Positions 11,727 to 23,419 of a DNA stretch of 64,000 nucleotides are shown piece by piece. The translations under genes and the position numbers were made by a program. The DNA is from Gambelia wislizenii (taxonomy: Eukaryota; Chordata; Lepidosauria; Squamata; Crotaphytidae): assembly GCA_030847615.1 (NCBI GenBank), contig JAUMIR010000003.1:282218265-282282264 (forward strand), written 5' to 3'. The notes beneath the pieces were generated by a model, which was not told where the DNA came from, did no database searches, and saw nothing but the letters and a program-made list of their open reading frames with translations. Position 1 is the stretch's first letter; each line of letters begins with the position of its first letter.

Positions 11727-12045
11727 TCACACTACACAGTTATAGCACTATGATTCCATTTTAACTGCATTGGCAACACCCTTATGGTAGCCCCATCATA
11801 GGGTTTTTATTGCCTTCCTCTTAGGCTGAAAAAATGTGACTTACTGAAGGACACCCATTGGGTTTCCATGGCTGAGCAGAGATTCAAACCATTCTGACAT
11901 TCAAACCAGTCTACCATGTTGACTCCAATTTGCAGTTTAGGAAGGGTATCTAGAATTCTCAGCCAGAGAGCCCTCTAGTGCCTCACCAAATCACAAAGCC
12001 CAGCATTCCATAAGATGTAGCCATGGCCATTAAAGTAGAAGACTT
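11727..12045. mobile_element. Family F hAT-like MITE (copy F2), interrupted by a SINE
   Basis: Left end TTCACACTACACAGTTATAG with the body CCATTTTAACTGCATTGGC, and the distal part CTCTAGTGCCTCACCAAA..GATGTAGCCATGGCC, match the complete copy F1 at 55343. Between them lies a minus-strand tRNA-derived SINE (about 11788-11932), which explains why this copy is longer. Confidence 0.65.
11788..11932 (-). mobile_element. tRNA-derived SINE inside F2
   Basis: CATAGGGTTTTTATTGCCTTCCTC, a GTGACTTACTGAAGG-like block, CCATTGGGTTTCCATGGCTGAG and ATTCAAACC are the complement of the SINE copies at 15150, 29478 and 56655. The tRNA-like promoter end lies at the right. Confidence 0.65.
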
Positions 12046-12458
12046 GCATCCCTAGCATACTTTTCACCCATGCTCCTAGATGTCCCTTGTCCACAGCATA
12101 TTGGTGATGGGAGAGGAATCTGGGTCCCTTCCAGACAGCTTGAATTCAATTCTTCAATTCAGGACAGAGAGGAGAAAACACAAGGCAAGGAGAGAAGTTG
12201 TTGAAGCATGGGCGGAAAGTGAATTCCATACAGTAGAAGCCTAGAAGGAGAGAAGGGGACATAGAAAGAGTGAAAGATACACAGATGGGTAGGAGTAAAA
12301 GAAAGAGTAGAGAGGTGAGAGAGAGATAAGAGGAGAGAGAGAGAAATGGGGTAGGAAGGTCAAATGGGAATGGGAAATTGGCCATTCCACATGTACAGTC
12401 CTAGGGATAGAAAGAATATTGAATTTTCTTTTTAAAAAAAAAAAGTTGGAAAGCATGT

Positions 12459-12499
12459 GGTTGTTTGGTTGGTTGGTTGGTTGGTTGGTTGGTTGGTTG
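12459..12499. repeat. (GGTT)n microsatellite
   Basis: About ten copies of GGTT/TTGG. Confidence 0.95.
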
Positions 12500-12559
12500 A
12501 GTATTGGAAAACCCTGACAAAAAGAAAACTGGACTGATGAGAATTTTTGTAGTTCAGGA

Positions 12560-12775
12560 CTTGTGTCTGTGTGTGTGCCTGCAAGTCATCTGTTGACGTA
12601 TGATGACCTCATTAATTTCATGGGGGTTTCATAGCTCAGAGGTGGTTTTTGCCAGTTCCTTTCTTCCTACAGCACCTGGTACTCACTGGCAATCTCCCAT
12701 CCAAGTACTAACTAATGCTGACCCTATTTAGCTTCCAAGATTAGACAGGATCTGGTGCCTTTAGGGTATTTAGAG
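12560..12775 (-). mobile_element. 5S rRNA-derived SINE (SINE3 type)
   Basis: The right part reads GGCAATCTCCCATCCAAGTAC, TAACTAATGCTGACCC and TTAGCTTCCAAGATTAGACAGG, the complement of the internal control region of 5S rRNA (..TACTTGGATGGGAGACC..). The left part, with CAGAGGTGGTTTTTGCCAGTTCCTT, is the body that 5S-headed SINEs share with the tRNA-headed SINEs. A SINE that uses a 5S-type pol III promoter; diverged and not a functional rRNA. Confidence 0.85.
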
Positions 12776-13430
12776 ATATAGGACTTATTCTGTGCAAAAT
12801 TTCAATCTGGTATTTTTGTGCAGAAAACAGTATTTTCTGTGCAGAAAATATCTGTTCACAGAAATAATGTTTTCCATACATTTATTGCTGGTTATTGTGT
12901 CAAAAATGCCGTAGTGGAAACTTACTCTGTGCAAAATTCATACATGTGATCTTTTGCATAGAAGACAGCATTTTCTGTGCAGTACAGTTGTCCCTCCACA
13001 TTCACGGATTTGACATTCACGGATTTGAGTATTCACGGCTTGAAAAATATTCTTAAAAAAATAACAATCCTAATAGCAAACCTTGATTTTGCCATCTTAT
13101 ATAAGGGACACCATTTTGCGCTGCCATTGCATATAATGGGACTTGAGTATTCACGGATTTGGGTATTCACGGGGGGTCCTGGAACCAAACCCCAGCGAAT
13201 GTGAAGGGACAACTGTATATAGAAAATATATAATACAATTCTGTATTATAGCATTCTGTAATGCTATTTTTATGCAGGAAAACCCACATGAAAATTTTTC
13301 ATGGAATCCTGAACTACAAATAGTCTTCAAAAACTTTGCAGTCTTAAAAGATTTTCTTGCAGTAGGATGAAAATTGCTGAAATTACTCATTACTTTCCTT
13401 GAGAACAAGACTAGCAAAGAATTACCTCAG
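12776..13430 (-). mobile_element. Family A AT-rich DNA element (copy A1) with nested T2
   Basis: Built largely from TTTTCTGTGCAGAAAA-like palindromic words. The right end GAAATTACTCATTACTTTCCTTGAG is the inverse of the GGAAGCAATGAGTAATTTT left end of copies A3 and A4, fixing the orientation as minus. A Tigger-like element (12985-13215) splits one TTTTCTGTGCAG..AGAAAATA word, with TA on both sides. Confidence 0.7.
12985..13215. mobile_element. Tigger-like MITE T2
   Basis: CAGTTGTCCCTCCACATTC at the left and GAATGTGAAGGGACAACTG at the right are near-perfect inverted termini, flanked by TA (12983-12984, 13216-13217). Length 231 bp. Internal ATTCACGGATTTG repeats are shared with T1. No transposase. 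Confidence 0.9.
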
Positions 13431-15149
13431 TATTTAATTCTAACATATAGTCCTGGAGGTTTAGGCAGAAATCCAGTCTTTCGGCTGAAAAAGTTGCTCT
13501 AAACCTGTTGTAAGATATCAGGGTGAACTGCTCAGAGTCACTGTTGGACAAAACTTAAAGTGGAAGACGGTTTATAGGCCACACTGTTACCCACCCTGAT
13601 ACTCCCCAACTTTTCCAATAATTCATCCATTGGCTATATTTCATAAATTGGCATATTACTGGCACTCCATGTGATTGGTAATAAATAGACCAGGGACTCG
13701 CTAGTACAAGGAATCAAGGTTTCCTCAGAAAACCTAAGGAAGTAGTCTACCCAAATTCCTAAAAGAAACACCCGGGTAGTAATTGAGTGAACCCCCCTGG
13801 AACTGATGAGTTAGGGAGAAAATGGGCCAATTCTGCTGGACGTACATGGAAGTCAGTCATTCACTAATCCAATCAAGGTAGCTGGACACTCATTGCCTTG
13901 CAAAACTGATTTTGCAACCAGCCAATGGTCAGCCATTAATGATCATTAACAAACCCAGAGAATCCATTGTTTAAACCTGGGAAACTCCAGCAGGCATTGT
14001 ATTCCACTCAAAATGCTCCTTCAGGGGGAATACTGAATCTAAAAATCACCCCAACACAGTCAAAATGTGCACAGCTTCCTTTATCTTGTCAGTCTGTGTC
14101 ACCATGGTTCACATGTTCTACATGAATCTCTGCTTGTTGGACAGGTATAGTATAACCCATCATCCTGAACTCTTTTTCTCTGTCCCAATATTTCCTACTT
14201 TATTTGTTAGCCTTGTGTGACTGCTTGAAGCCTCTGTGTGTGTGTGTGTGTGTGTGCATTCCCTTGATAATTTTTCAATAAAAAAACATTTTATTTTCTC
14301 CCCTGGTTTGGAGTTTCATCAGTGAGTACCGGTATACATAGGTCAAAATATCCCGCTGTTACCTGACCTCTTGCAGCCACTGTTTAAGCTAATTAACATT
14401 CCCCATAGAAATATCTACTTTTGGTAGACATGCGTAGAATTTCCATGGACCTTAGTAATTTAGATAGCAACATAACAAATGGAGTGATTTAAGCCACCAA
14501 CAGAGCCATATTTAATAGCCTATCTTGGTGAAAACAGAAGAAGGTGAGAACAGGAAGTAGGATCTTATCCTCTTTTTTTCTCCAAGATACAGATGCAGAT
14601 ATCATAGTAGCTCTGTGTGTGCAGTGCATTAACAGCCAGCTCTATTCTGGGAGAAAGAGGGAGATGCATTAAAAACATGTGGTGAGGAAGCTGTGGGTGA
14701 TTTGCTTCTTCTGAAACTCCAACCATATTTGAGAAAGCATGGGAATATGTGAATTCTCACACATTCTCTTGAGGTCTGATTTTTCTGGGGGGTTTTCCCC
14801 CCAAGAATATTAATCTCTGGTTCTAATGTCATCATCATTATCACAATTCATCTATTCTGATGATTATGATGTTCTCTGACTAACATGGTTTGACCACTGG
14901 AAGTTTGGCACAACATAAAATGTGATTCACTTCACCTCTGGCTGGGGAAAAAAGAAAATTAGAACCTCCAGGTCTTGGAAAACTTATATAGCTGTTAAAG
15001 CCATGAGTGTTTCTCCGAGGCTGGCATAGAAAAGAGGTCTAGTCAGTGAAAAACTGTAAAATTCATATACAAGTCTTTGTTACTACAATAGGATTGAGAG
15101 AATAGGCTGGTGATAAGGTATCTGCAAAGAAAAATATGATATCTGAAAA
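13431..15149. other. No recognised gene; (TG)n at 14234-14256
   Basis: Holds a TG dinucleotide repeat followed by CAATAAA near 14276. The stretch 13.55-14.38 kb with a late polyadenylation-like signal could be an old LTR, but no TG..CA boundaries or target duplication could be fixed. Confidence 0.35.
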
Positions 15150-15336
15150 AAAAGCCAGCATGGCATAATGGTTTGAGTGCTGGGCTGCAGCTCTGGAGAC
15201 AAGGATTAACATTCCCACTCAGCCATGGAAACCTTCAGCAAGTCACACACTCTGAGGTTCAGAAAAACCTGTGGTAGCTTCACCTTAGGGTCGCCATAAG
15301 TCGAAAATGACTTCAAAGCACACAATAACAAAACCT
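15150..15336 (+). mobile_element. tRNA-derived SINE
   Basis: Starts GCCAGCATGGCATAATGGTTTG (tRNA-like A-box region). It continues TGGAGACAAGGATTAACATTCCC (B-box region), ACTCAGCCATGGAAACC and TTAGGGTCGCCATAAGTCG, and ends near CACACAATAACAAAA. Full-length in layout; no coding. Confidence 0.85.
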
Positions 15337-15440
15337 GGAAATGTCTTCATGGGGATAACTAAAAATGCTGAGGTCATGTTGTCCTCAGCCTATTTCATGC
15401 AAGATAAGCCTATCGGTAGCTACTAGTCATGATGGCTCTA

Positions 15441-15702
15441 CAGTTGGACCCCTGTATCGTGGAACCAATATCCATGGTTTCAGTTATCCACAGAACACAA
15501 ATTAGCACACCTATCATAAAGTCTTCCTAGAAAATGCCTAGAGCGGCATTCTCTCTAGACATTTTCTAGGTCCTCCAAGGCAACTCTATGGTATTTGTAA
15601 CTGGAGGTCCCATTATTTCAATGGTGTTCATTGTTATCTGTGGTTTCTGGTCCTTGTGGTAAATCCGGGAACTGAACCCCCATGGATATGGGGATCTGAC
15701 TG
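15441..15702. mobile_element. Tigger-like MITE T3
   Basis: CAGTTGGACCCCTGTATCG left and ATATGGGGATCTGACTG right, flanked by TA at 15439-15440 and 15703-15704. A different subfamily from T1/T2: it uses ATCCATGG rather than TTCACGG words. Confidence 0.8.
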
Positions 15703-15704
15703 TA

Positions 15705-16898
15705 TATTACTTCCAAATCATTAATGCCTCTGAATGCCAGCTGCAGGGGAACAAGATTCCAAGGGTGCTAATGAAAAGATGGTCTACTTCTTAGCTTCCC
15801 ACAGCCACTGGGTTGGTCAAAATGAAAACAGATCAGAACACTGGACCAGAAAGTCCTTCAGTCTGATCCAGAACAGTTTTTAATGTCTTTGTGATTGAAT
15901 GATGTTGAAACTATCCAACTAGAGTGGCCTTGGGGATTTCTGTGGCAGCTTTGATTCAATTCAAAATGAAGATTATTCTTCTCATCTCCATGTTTGCTGT
16001 TCTGAATGCAACATTTACCATATTGTGGGTGATCAATATTTGTTGTAAACTGAATGTGCTTTCAATTGTCAAGATACAACATCATGGCAAACTTTTAATG
16101 TATTTATCTATGGAGAATACCAGATCTTAGCACAGGGGGGTGTATAATTACAAATCCAAACTGATATATTTAAATAGATGAACAAAATGACAGCATCAAA
16201 AATCATATGAGAAGCAACATCAGAACTCAGTAATATTTTCAAATTGGGGAACTGGTAGAGATCACAGAGCTTTAGTTATCTGAAAAATTCACTTTGGACT
16301 TCTATTTAATCCTATTCCCGTTGAAAGCAAAAATCCACTTAGTATATGAAGATAAATACATTTTTATATAGCATTTGATTTCAAAACACAGATAATTCAC
16401 ATGTATACATGTTGACACTTAGTGAAACATACATCTTCAGACTGGGTTCTTCCAGAAAGGTCTAAAGAAGCATGACTTCTTACAATGTACCTCTTTACAT
16501 CTTCCTGCATTTTTCTGGTTGTTGGCACCTCTGCCTTATTCATTTCATAGCTTGGGAGGGGTTGTTTGCAGTGATTTCTTGGATCTGCACTACAGCTCTA
16601 CCAAAGGTTTGTTTTAAAAAACCAAGCAAACTGGGGTGTGGTTTGCTGAACCATCTTGTTTATGAAATACAATGGCATAAGTCTGACCCATGTCATCACA
16701 ATTTGCTTTCATGGTTGTTGCATAGATTCGAAGTTTCTTCTGACCATGCAATGACCAAAAAGTCCCCCCAAAATCTACATTTTAAGCAGTGCAGCCTCCC
16801 CACACACACAACATAGCCGTTTTTCATCTTCTTCAGAGAGCAGGGGAATTAATGGGGAAGCATCCAGTTCTTTCCCCATACTTGGACACATTGAGGAG
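15705..16898. other. No recognised feature
   Basis: AT-rich unique-looking sequence. Short ORFs at 15924-16130 and 16472-16816 have no recognisable domain. Confidence 0.4.
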
Positions 16899-17541
16899 TT
16901 GTCTATACAGCAAAAATACTCCTCATAGAATTTGAGGAGAATATGTTTTGTCTTAATGAGATCCCACAGCAATCTGCCATATTTGGAAGAAGAGGGGGCC
17001 AAAAACACCAAACACTCTGTGGGGAAAGTTTTTGCAGCTTTTCCTGTATTAAAAAAAAAAAAACTCAGAAGGAAATGTGCATTAACACTAGTTGGGACAA
17101 CCGATTCACTTTGCTGCACGTTCCTGATAAAACCATAAGTGGAAACCTGATTTGCCAGACATGCATAGGGGGCAGAGCTTTCTAGTAAGGATAGTGCTCT
17201 GAACCACCATGTTGGATTTTCACCATAATGATTGTGCAGTGAGGTGACAAAACTGCCGTTTCTTCCTATTTTTTTATTTATTTAAGCAGAATATCGCACT
17301 TCCACACATTGGATATGCATTTTTTTAAAAAGTGTTTGACAGCTGCAACTGGTGGGAATAAAAATGTGAGTAATTCACTCATGTCCACAATCTTGATTTG
17401 CAGGAATGCCTGTTTGAACAATGAACATGGATAGCTACACATGCCTGCAATCATGGCAAAAACCCATGGAGACAAATGAAAGCTTCTGCAAATTGGCATT
17501 AGTGCACATCAATCTACATTTTATAGCATTGTACAGACAAC
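16899..17541 (+). mobile_element. Family E DNA transposon (copy E1)
   Basis: About 640 bp. Left end GTTGTCTATACAGC and right end GTACAGACAAC are inverted. The body has TTGTCTTAATGAGATCCC, ATTTGGAAGAAGAGGGGGCC, CTGATTTGCCAGACATGC, GTGCAGTGAGGTGACAAAAC and CATGGAGACAAATGA. Sister copies lie at 19928 and 45191, with partial copies at 26818 and 54568. No ORF. Superfamily unknown. Confidence 0.75.
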
Positions 17542-18887
17542 TGCTGAACCAAGAATCTTGGCACAGCTTGTCCATCTACAGAAAAAGAACTGGATGCATC
17601 CCTGCTCATCTTGCTGCTCCTCAGCAACATGGAAATGGGGGCATGATGGGGGTGGGACTGCACTGCTTAAAATGTAGATTTGCAGGGGTAGCAGTGGGAG
17701 ACATAGCTATGGAGATGTAGCTATGACTCCATAGCTATGTTTTCCAATGCAAAACCTTGACCTATATCTTTTTTTACTATCGCAGAATGCTTATTTTCCC
17801 TTCTATTCAAAAAAGCTTCTCTTTGTTTATATGAATCAACAATGTTTAATAAATCTTCAGTTTTCAATTGTCTATAATTTAAAGGGGTTATTCAGACTGC
17901 AAGGCAAGACATAAATGTGTTATGTTTTCATTGGTAGAAATTCTTTTTTATTATGTTCTCATTTAGCCTAAACAAAGTCATGCATTAAGGGATGCAGTGT
18001 TTTCAAACCCAAGACAATTTCTTTTAATATTAATACTGCTCTTCATCCTTAAGTGGAAAGGAGTTAAGAGTAAAAATAATTCCTAGCAGAACAAGTCAAT
18101 CAGTTGCAAAGGATGTGCAGTTCTGCTAACTATCAACCTTGGATTATATATCTTTGGATTATCCAAAATAGGGAGACTATCCCACATTCAATCGTTTTTA
18201 TTCTCCTTCACTTGATTCAGTTCCTAATGATTTTATCACTGTCACACCAAACAGTCCAACTATCACTGGCCTTGTTGAGACATAATCTTGGGCTCATAGT
18301 TTGATGAACTGAGTATAAAAAGTCTGGCTAACATGTCTTCTCTCCTTGCTTCTGCCTCCACACTTAATACAATATTTCTGGGGTATGTTGAACTTCAGTT
18401 TCCCATTTCATTCAAACTGAGAAACTGTGGTTTAAGTCCTGACCACAATCCTGGTTTACAAACTAAGATTGAACTTTGGCTTAATGACACCAAGAAGTGT
18501 TGGCTAGAGCTTGGAAACAACACATTAAAAAGTGTTATGTTAATTGCTTGAGGGGAGGGTGAGTAATGAGGGTAAATGACTTCACATTTTGCTTTAAGCT
18601 AACATGGCTAAAGTCGTTTGTATTTTTGGCATAATGAATAGGAGTTTTGTTATTTCATTATTCTTCTACCTAGGTCAGTGATTTGAGATTGGAGAGAAGG
18701 TTTTAGAGCCTAGGAAGGTTTCATAGTGAAAAGAGCTCCAGTTTGCAACCCAGGAAGGTTTTGCATGGAAGACATACTCTGGTGTACAGACCGGCAAGCT
18801 TTTGTATAGAACAGGAGCTCTGGTTTGCAGTGTGCCAATAGGTTGGAGGTTTTTTAAAGCAACAATTAACAAAACAAAGCAAAGATT
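17542..18887. other. No recognised feature
   Basis: No supported gene, RNA or repeat. Confidence 0.4.
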
Positions 18888-19925
18888 TTCACTATTTATT
18901 TATTTAAAGTATTTCTGCATCACCTCCCAGCCCACAAGGGCGCCTAAGGTGATGAACAAGTAAAAATATTTAAAACAATACAAAGATAAAAACATTTTAA
19001 AACACATAAAATACTCTTTAAAAACTTCTAAAAGCAGTCTAAAATGAATCCTAGAATCCAATTTGAAACAATTAAAACAGCAATTTCAAACACTGAATGT
19101 CATGAGGAATAGCACTGTTTTGGCTGCCCATTGGAAGCTTAGAAGAGATGGTGCCAGCCTAACTTCCTTGGGTAGGGAAAGCCATAGTCATAGCACTGGT
19201 ACAGAGAAAGCCCTGTTCCATGTACCCACCAGCCTAACTTCACAAGTTATTGGGACATGCAACAGAGCCTTCTCTGGAGATCTCAACTTTCTGGCAGGCT
19301 CATATGGGAGGAGACAGTCTTTCTGATGTCTTGCCCCCAAGACATTTGGGGCTTTATAGGTTGACACCAGTACTTGAATTACTTAATTACTTAATCTACT
19401 GAAGTACAGTATAACCCCCATATCCATGGGGGATTGGTTCCAGGGGGCCCCGTGGGTGATGAAATCCATGGATGATAGCAAATGCCCCCATCACCATTCC
19501 CACCATGGGAGTTATCCCAGGGGTGAAGGGAGAAGGGAGGCAAGATCTTATCCTCCCCTCCCTTCACCCCTGCATCACCATTCCTGCTATGGGAGTGATC
19601 CTAGGGGTGATCCCGAGGGCAAAGGGTGAAGGGAGATTATATCTCCTTCTCCCCTCCCTCCCCTGTCCACCACCACCCCTGCTGTCATCATCTGTGGATA
19701 ATTGAATCAGCAGATGGTGAATCAGCGGGTGCAGGGGTGCTACTGTACTCGAATTAAGCTCAGAAGCAAATTGGAAGCCAGTGTAGTTCTACTGTTAAAT
19801 GGTCTCTTAAATGCACACCAGACATCAATCTGGCTGCTGCATTTTGCACTTGCTGCAGCTTCTAAACACTTTTAAAGGACAGCCCCATGTAGAGCACATT
19901 GCAGTAATCTAATCAAGAGGTGACT
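18888..19925 (-). mobile_element. L2-type LINE, RT and 3' UTR, interrupted by T4
   Basis: Left end is the TTTA-tail complement and CATCACCTCCCAGCCCACAAG. At the right, the complement of 19790-19920 reads roughly LDYCNALYMGL...KLQQVQNAAARLM, the conserved RT block of L2-like LINEs. A Tigger-like element at 19407-19745 splits it. Frame-broken. Confidence 0.75.
19407..19745. mobile_element. Tigger-like element T4 with internal tandem repeat
   Basis: CAGTATAACCCCCATATCC left and GGTGCTACTG right, flanked by TA at 19405-19406 and 19746-19747. Internal ATCCATGGATGA words place it near T3. The centre has two to three copies of a unit containing CATCACCATTCC..GGGAGTKATCC..AGGGGTGA and a pyrimidine/purine block, a smaller version of the array in T1. 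Confidence 0.75.
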
Positions 19926-19927
19926 AA

Positions 19928-20560
19928 GGGTCTGTCTAAATGGTGAAAATAATTGTCTTACCTGTCCTAATGGGATCCTGCATAATTCCACCATATCCAG
20001 AAGGAGGGAGTCAAAATCTACCATAAACCCCAAGGGAACAGCCTTTGGGGCTTTCCCCAATTTTTTTTTTAAACTCCATGGGGAATGTGCATGATTGACC
20101 ATTAGGACAGGCAGTTGGATTTATCCCCATAGCCCTAGAAAACCAGAAGTAGAAAGCTGATTGGCCAGACAGGAGCAGGAGGCAAGGCTTGCTAAGAAGG
20201 CAAGCACCACAGAACTGCTATCTTGGATTTTTACCTAGCGATCATGTGCTGAGGCAATGAAACAGCCTTTTAATTTTTTTATTTTTTTACATTTATTTAG
20301 GTGGAATATCGCAGTATTGCACTTTAACACCTTAGATATGCCTCTTTTTTAAAAAAAAATACTGTTTGGTGGCAGCAACTGATGAAAATAAAAATGCAAG
20401 TCACAGCTAACATCTTGAATCACAGGCACGCCCATTGGGACAGCAAAATGGATAGCCTCACATGCCTGCAATTTTGCCAAACACCGTTTGGCAAAGTCGA
20501 TCTTGCTTCAACTTTGCACGAGTCTGCATCAATTCACATTTCCCCCCTTGTATAGACCAC
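19928..20560 (+). mobile_element. Family E DNA transposon (copy E2)
   Basis: Left GGGTCTGTCTAAATGGTGAAAAT, right CTTGTATAGACC. The internal order (GGGATCC, CCAGAAGGAGGG, TTGGCCAGACAGG, TGCTGAGGCAATG, GGTGGAATATCGCA) follows E1 and E3. Non-coding. Confidence 0.7.
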
Positions 20561-20917
20561 CATGGCCTGATCTACTTTCTCCAATAAAGGGCACAGCTGG
20601 GCAAAGGCTTTCCTGGCCACTGCAGCAACCTGGCTTTCCAGAAGCGGTGCTAGTGAGAGTAACCCCATCCAAAACAGGCTGTGATCTCAATCCCAGGTTT
20701 GTTTTCCTACTGGCTACTAACATTAACAATGACAATTACTTTTTAAAGCTGAAATTTCAAACTTATCTTGTTAAGAACATGCAGAAAAGAGGGGGAATGA
20801 ATGTCTGTGTATGACATTTATTCTCAGTCCAATAACCATGGTTTATCAGACAAGCCATTTACATCTGAGCAGAGCCATAGGGCCAAAGTAAAGCATGCTT
20901 GTACAAAACATGCAGGT

Positions 20918-21350
20918 GTACTCTAGGATGGAGGACCATTGCCTCCCCAAAATAGTACTTTACGGTGAACTCGCCATGGGTCAGCGTAAGAGGGGCGCTC
21001 CAAAAAAGCGATACAAGGATTCCCTGAAACAACATCTCAGGCTTGGCCAGATTGATCGCCAACAATGGTCCACCCTGGCCTCATATCGGGAGGCATTAAG
21101 ATGCACTATCCACAATGCTGCAGCCTTATTTGAGAACTCACGCTGAAGAAGTCTTGAAGAGAAACAACAACGCAGAAAGAATCACAAGCCAGAAACATCA
21201 CCCAAGGAGACCTTCTGCTGTGCTTTCTGCAACCGGACTTGTTATCTCCCATTTGGCCTTTTCAGTCATCAGCGTGCTTGCAGAAAGCGCGGGATGAGTC
21301 CTTCCTGAATCTTCATTTGCAAAGAAAAGCCAGAGAGAGACTCTCACAAG
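20918..21350 (+). mobile_element. LINE 3' end (copy X3)
   Basis: Same family as X1 and X2, 5'-truncated. The frame from about 20925 reads SRMEDHCLPKIVLYGELAMG and continues to AALFENSR, then a TGA (CGC TGA) replaces an arginine codon. The finger CAFCNRTC.. follows in the next frame-consistent part. The 3' end reaches AAAGCCAGAGAGAG and shows the fuller tail (GATGAGTCCTTCCTGAATC..) missing from X1. Dead copy. Confidence 0.85.
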
Positions 21351-21563
21351 AATAGATAGTGAAATCTGCTCTTTGCTTCTGCTGTCACTGCTACTGCTAC
21401 TTTTTGTTGTTGTTGTTTTTTAAAAAAATTCTAATATCATCTCCTATTTAACATTCCTTTTGGCACTATAAAACAGATGTTCACCTTCCAAATTTCTGGC
21501 AGAGGAAAGAAGAAGTAAGTTGTCTGAGACATTTCAAAGGTGAAACAAACAATATTTCCTCAA

Positions 21564-21564
21564 A

Positions 21565-21599
<35 letters not shown>
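21564..21599. repeat. (AAAG)n microsatellite
   Basis: About nine AAAG/GAAA units. Confidence 0.95.
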
Positions 21600-22233
21600 T
21601 CCACAAGATGTACTCCTGTCATGTTGTGGGGGAAAAGGAAAAGGAGAGAAAATGTATCATGTTGAAGACTGCATTTCTGTCTGTTTGTTGAAAAGGTTTC
21701 CCCACCCCCTGGAGAGAGTTCTCATCAGATGTACATTTTAAGTTACCATGCTGCTATTTCATTGTTGTAGTCATCATGTGAAAGACACCATTTTGCAAAT
21801 CCATTCTTGAGAACATAACACTAAAGTCATATTTTTTCAAACCTCTAAGGACATAAACCACCTTTAGTGGATGAGAGGGGAAGATGGAGAACAGGAAAAG
21901 TCAAACTGGCATGGAAATGCTTTTTGATAGGAAAATACAAGCTTTTAGACTCTCATTCATTGCATATTATATTTGGAGATCTGTCGATACGTTGCTATTT
22001 GCATTATTGCCAGATATACAAATGCTAGCAAAATACATGTCCTTTGTTTACCAGGTCTAGCAATAATTAACATGGAATTTCTTTCAGTAGCCAAAGCCTT
22101 AATGAATATTGACCTGGATAAATAGAACTTTTACTAAGATGAGTTACCATGGCAAGCAGGCCTTCAGGTAAGGAACATTCAAACATTTGCTGTAAAATGT
22201 CCATACTGATCTAGTTGCAAACTCCTTGATGCC
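21600..22233. other. No recognised feature
   Basis: AT-rich; nothing supported. Confidence 0.4.
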
Positions 22234-22426
22234 GTTTACATGATGAAAATGTCCCTGGAAGAATTTGTGTCGATCCCTGGCAGTTTACACGTACATCGGG
22301 TCGGGTACGTGATTTTCAGAAGGGGGGGGCACCTTTTATCCCTCAACCTGCGGGACTTCCAGTCCCGCGGGTTGTGCCAGTTTTTAAAAAAGTCACTGGA
22401 GGATTTGGAAAATCGGAAATGTAAAC
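22234..22426. mobile_element. Family D short DNA element (copy D1)
   Basis: GTTTACATGATGAAAATGTCC at the left and GGAAAATCGGAAATGTAAAC at the right are imperfect inverted ends. The left end and the phrase GATCCCTGGCAGTTTACACG match the left end of the element at 59203. Target duplication not clear. Confidence 0.5.
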
Positions 22427-22933
22427 AGCCTGGGACAAAATATCTCGGTACTAGGGGATGACCGGAAATGGTGACTGGGGGTGGGCTTAGAGCTCAGCGA
22501 CCAGAAAAGGAGGGATCAGTCACCCATTCAACAGATCCAGCCTCACCAGCCGAAAACAAAGGCATCCCTTCCAGCTGCACGAATGTTGGTGTGTGCACGC
22601 GCGTGTACTCAATCACCTTTTTAAATGGATTTCTACACTGCAAACCCTTCAGCTTTAACCTCTTCCTCAACTGAATGTTACAAAGAGATTGTGGTGGGCA
22701 GAGAGTCATCCATTCATTCCCTGCATGGATCCCCTCTCTGGGTCTGAATGGATAATCAAACATTCATAACCCCGCCCCAAGGGACAGTAAAAAAATGCCA
22801 GCCAAAATGCCTTGTGTGACACTGGCTTGAAATCTTCACTCTGCAGCTCCCTCTGCTTTAAGCGTCAACATTGTAAAAGAAATCCCAAGCCTCTCCTCCC
22901 CGCCCCCACTCGGCTTGATTTCAAAAGGAAAGG

Positions 22934-23267
22934 ACATGGTTTAATTGTTCCTCCATCTGAGCGAAAGCTCACATTCTTGGTCTTTCAAAATGCCTTCTCC
23001 TCTGCTTAAAGGGTTAACATTTTTAAGAGACAGGATAAACACAAGCCTCTGCCCCCTCCTTCCCCCTCCCAGCCAGCCAATAGCATCGCTTGTGGCACGG
23101 ACATGGTTTAATTGTTCCTCCATTTGAGTGAAAGATCACATTCTTGGTCTTTCAAAATGCCTTCTCCTCTGCTTAAAGGGTTAACATTTTTAAGAGACAG
23201 GACAAACACAAGCCTCTGCCCCCTGTCTCTCCTCCCCCCCAGCCAGCCAATAGCATCACTCGTGGTG
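22934..23267. repeat. 167-bp direct tandem duplication
   Basis: Two adjacent units, starting at 22934 and 23101, share ACATGGTTTAATTGTTCCTCC, TCACATTCTTGGTCTTTC, CTTAAAGGGTTAACATTTTT and CAGCCAGCCAATAGCATC with few differences. A third, decayed partial copy lies just upstream (22850-22930, TGCTTTAAGCGTCAACATT). Each unit has a CCAAT motif. No ORF of substance. Confidence 0.85.
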
Positions 23268-23419
23268 CAGAACTCTAAAGGAAGTACGTCACCGAGGTTG
23301 TGAAAACACGAGTAATCGCATCTTTGATTGGCAGCCAAAAAAAATATATATCCCGGTAGGCTAAACATGTGTAAACAACAAAAGCACGGGATATAAGAGT
23401 GCGGGACCTATAAAAAGAA

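Noticed and set aside
12560..12775. Functional 5S rRNA gene
   Set aside because: Only part of 5S is present, it is diverged and it is joined to a SINE body.
14234..14256. CRISPR-like or regulatory array
   Set aside because: A plain TG microsatellite; no CRISPR-type array occurs anywhere in the window.
22234..23395. One large family D transposon spanning 22.2-23.4 kb
   Set aside because: A GTTTACA-like motif recurs at 23370, but a nearer inverse at 22420 fits the left end better, so only the short element is called.
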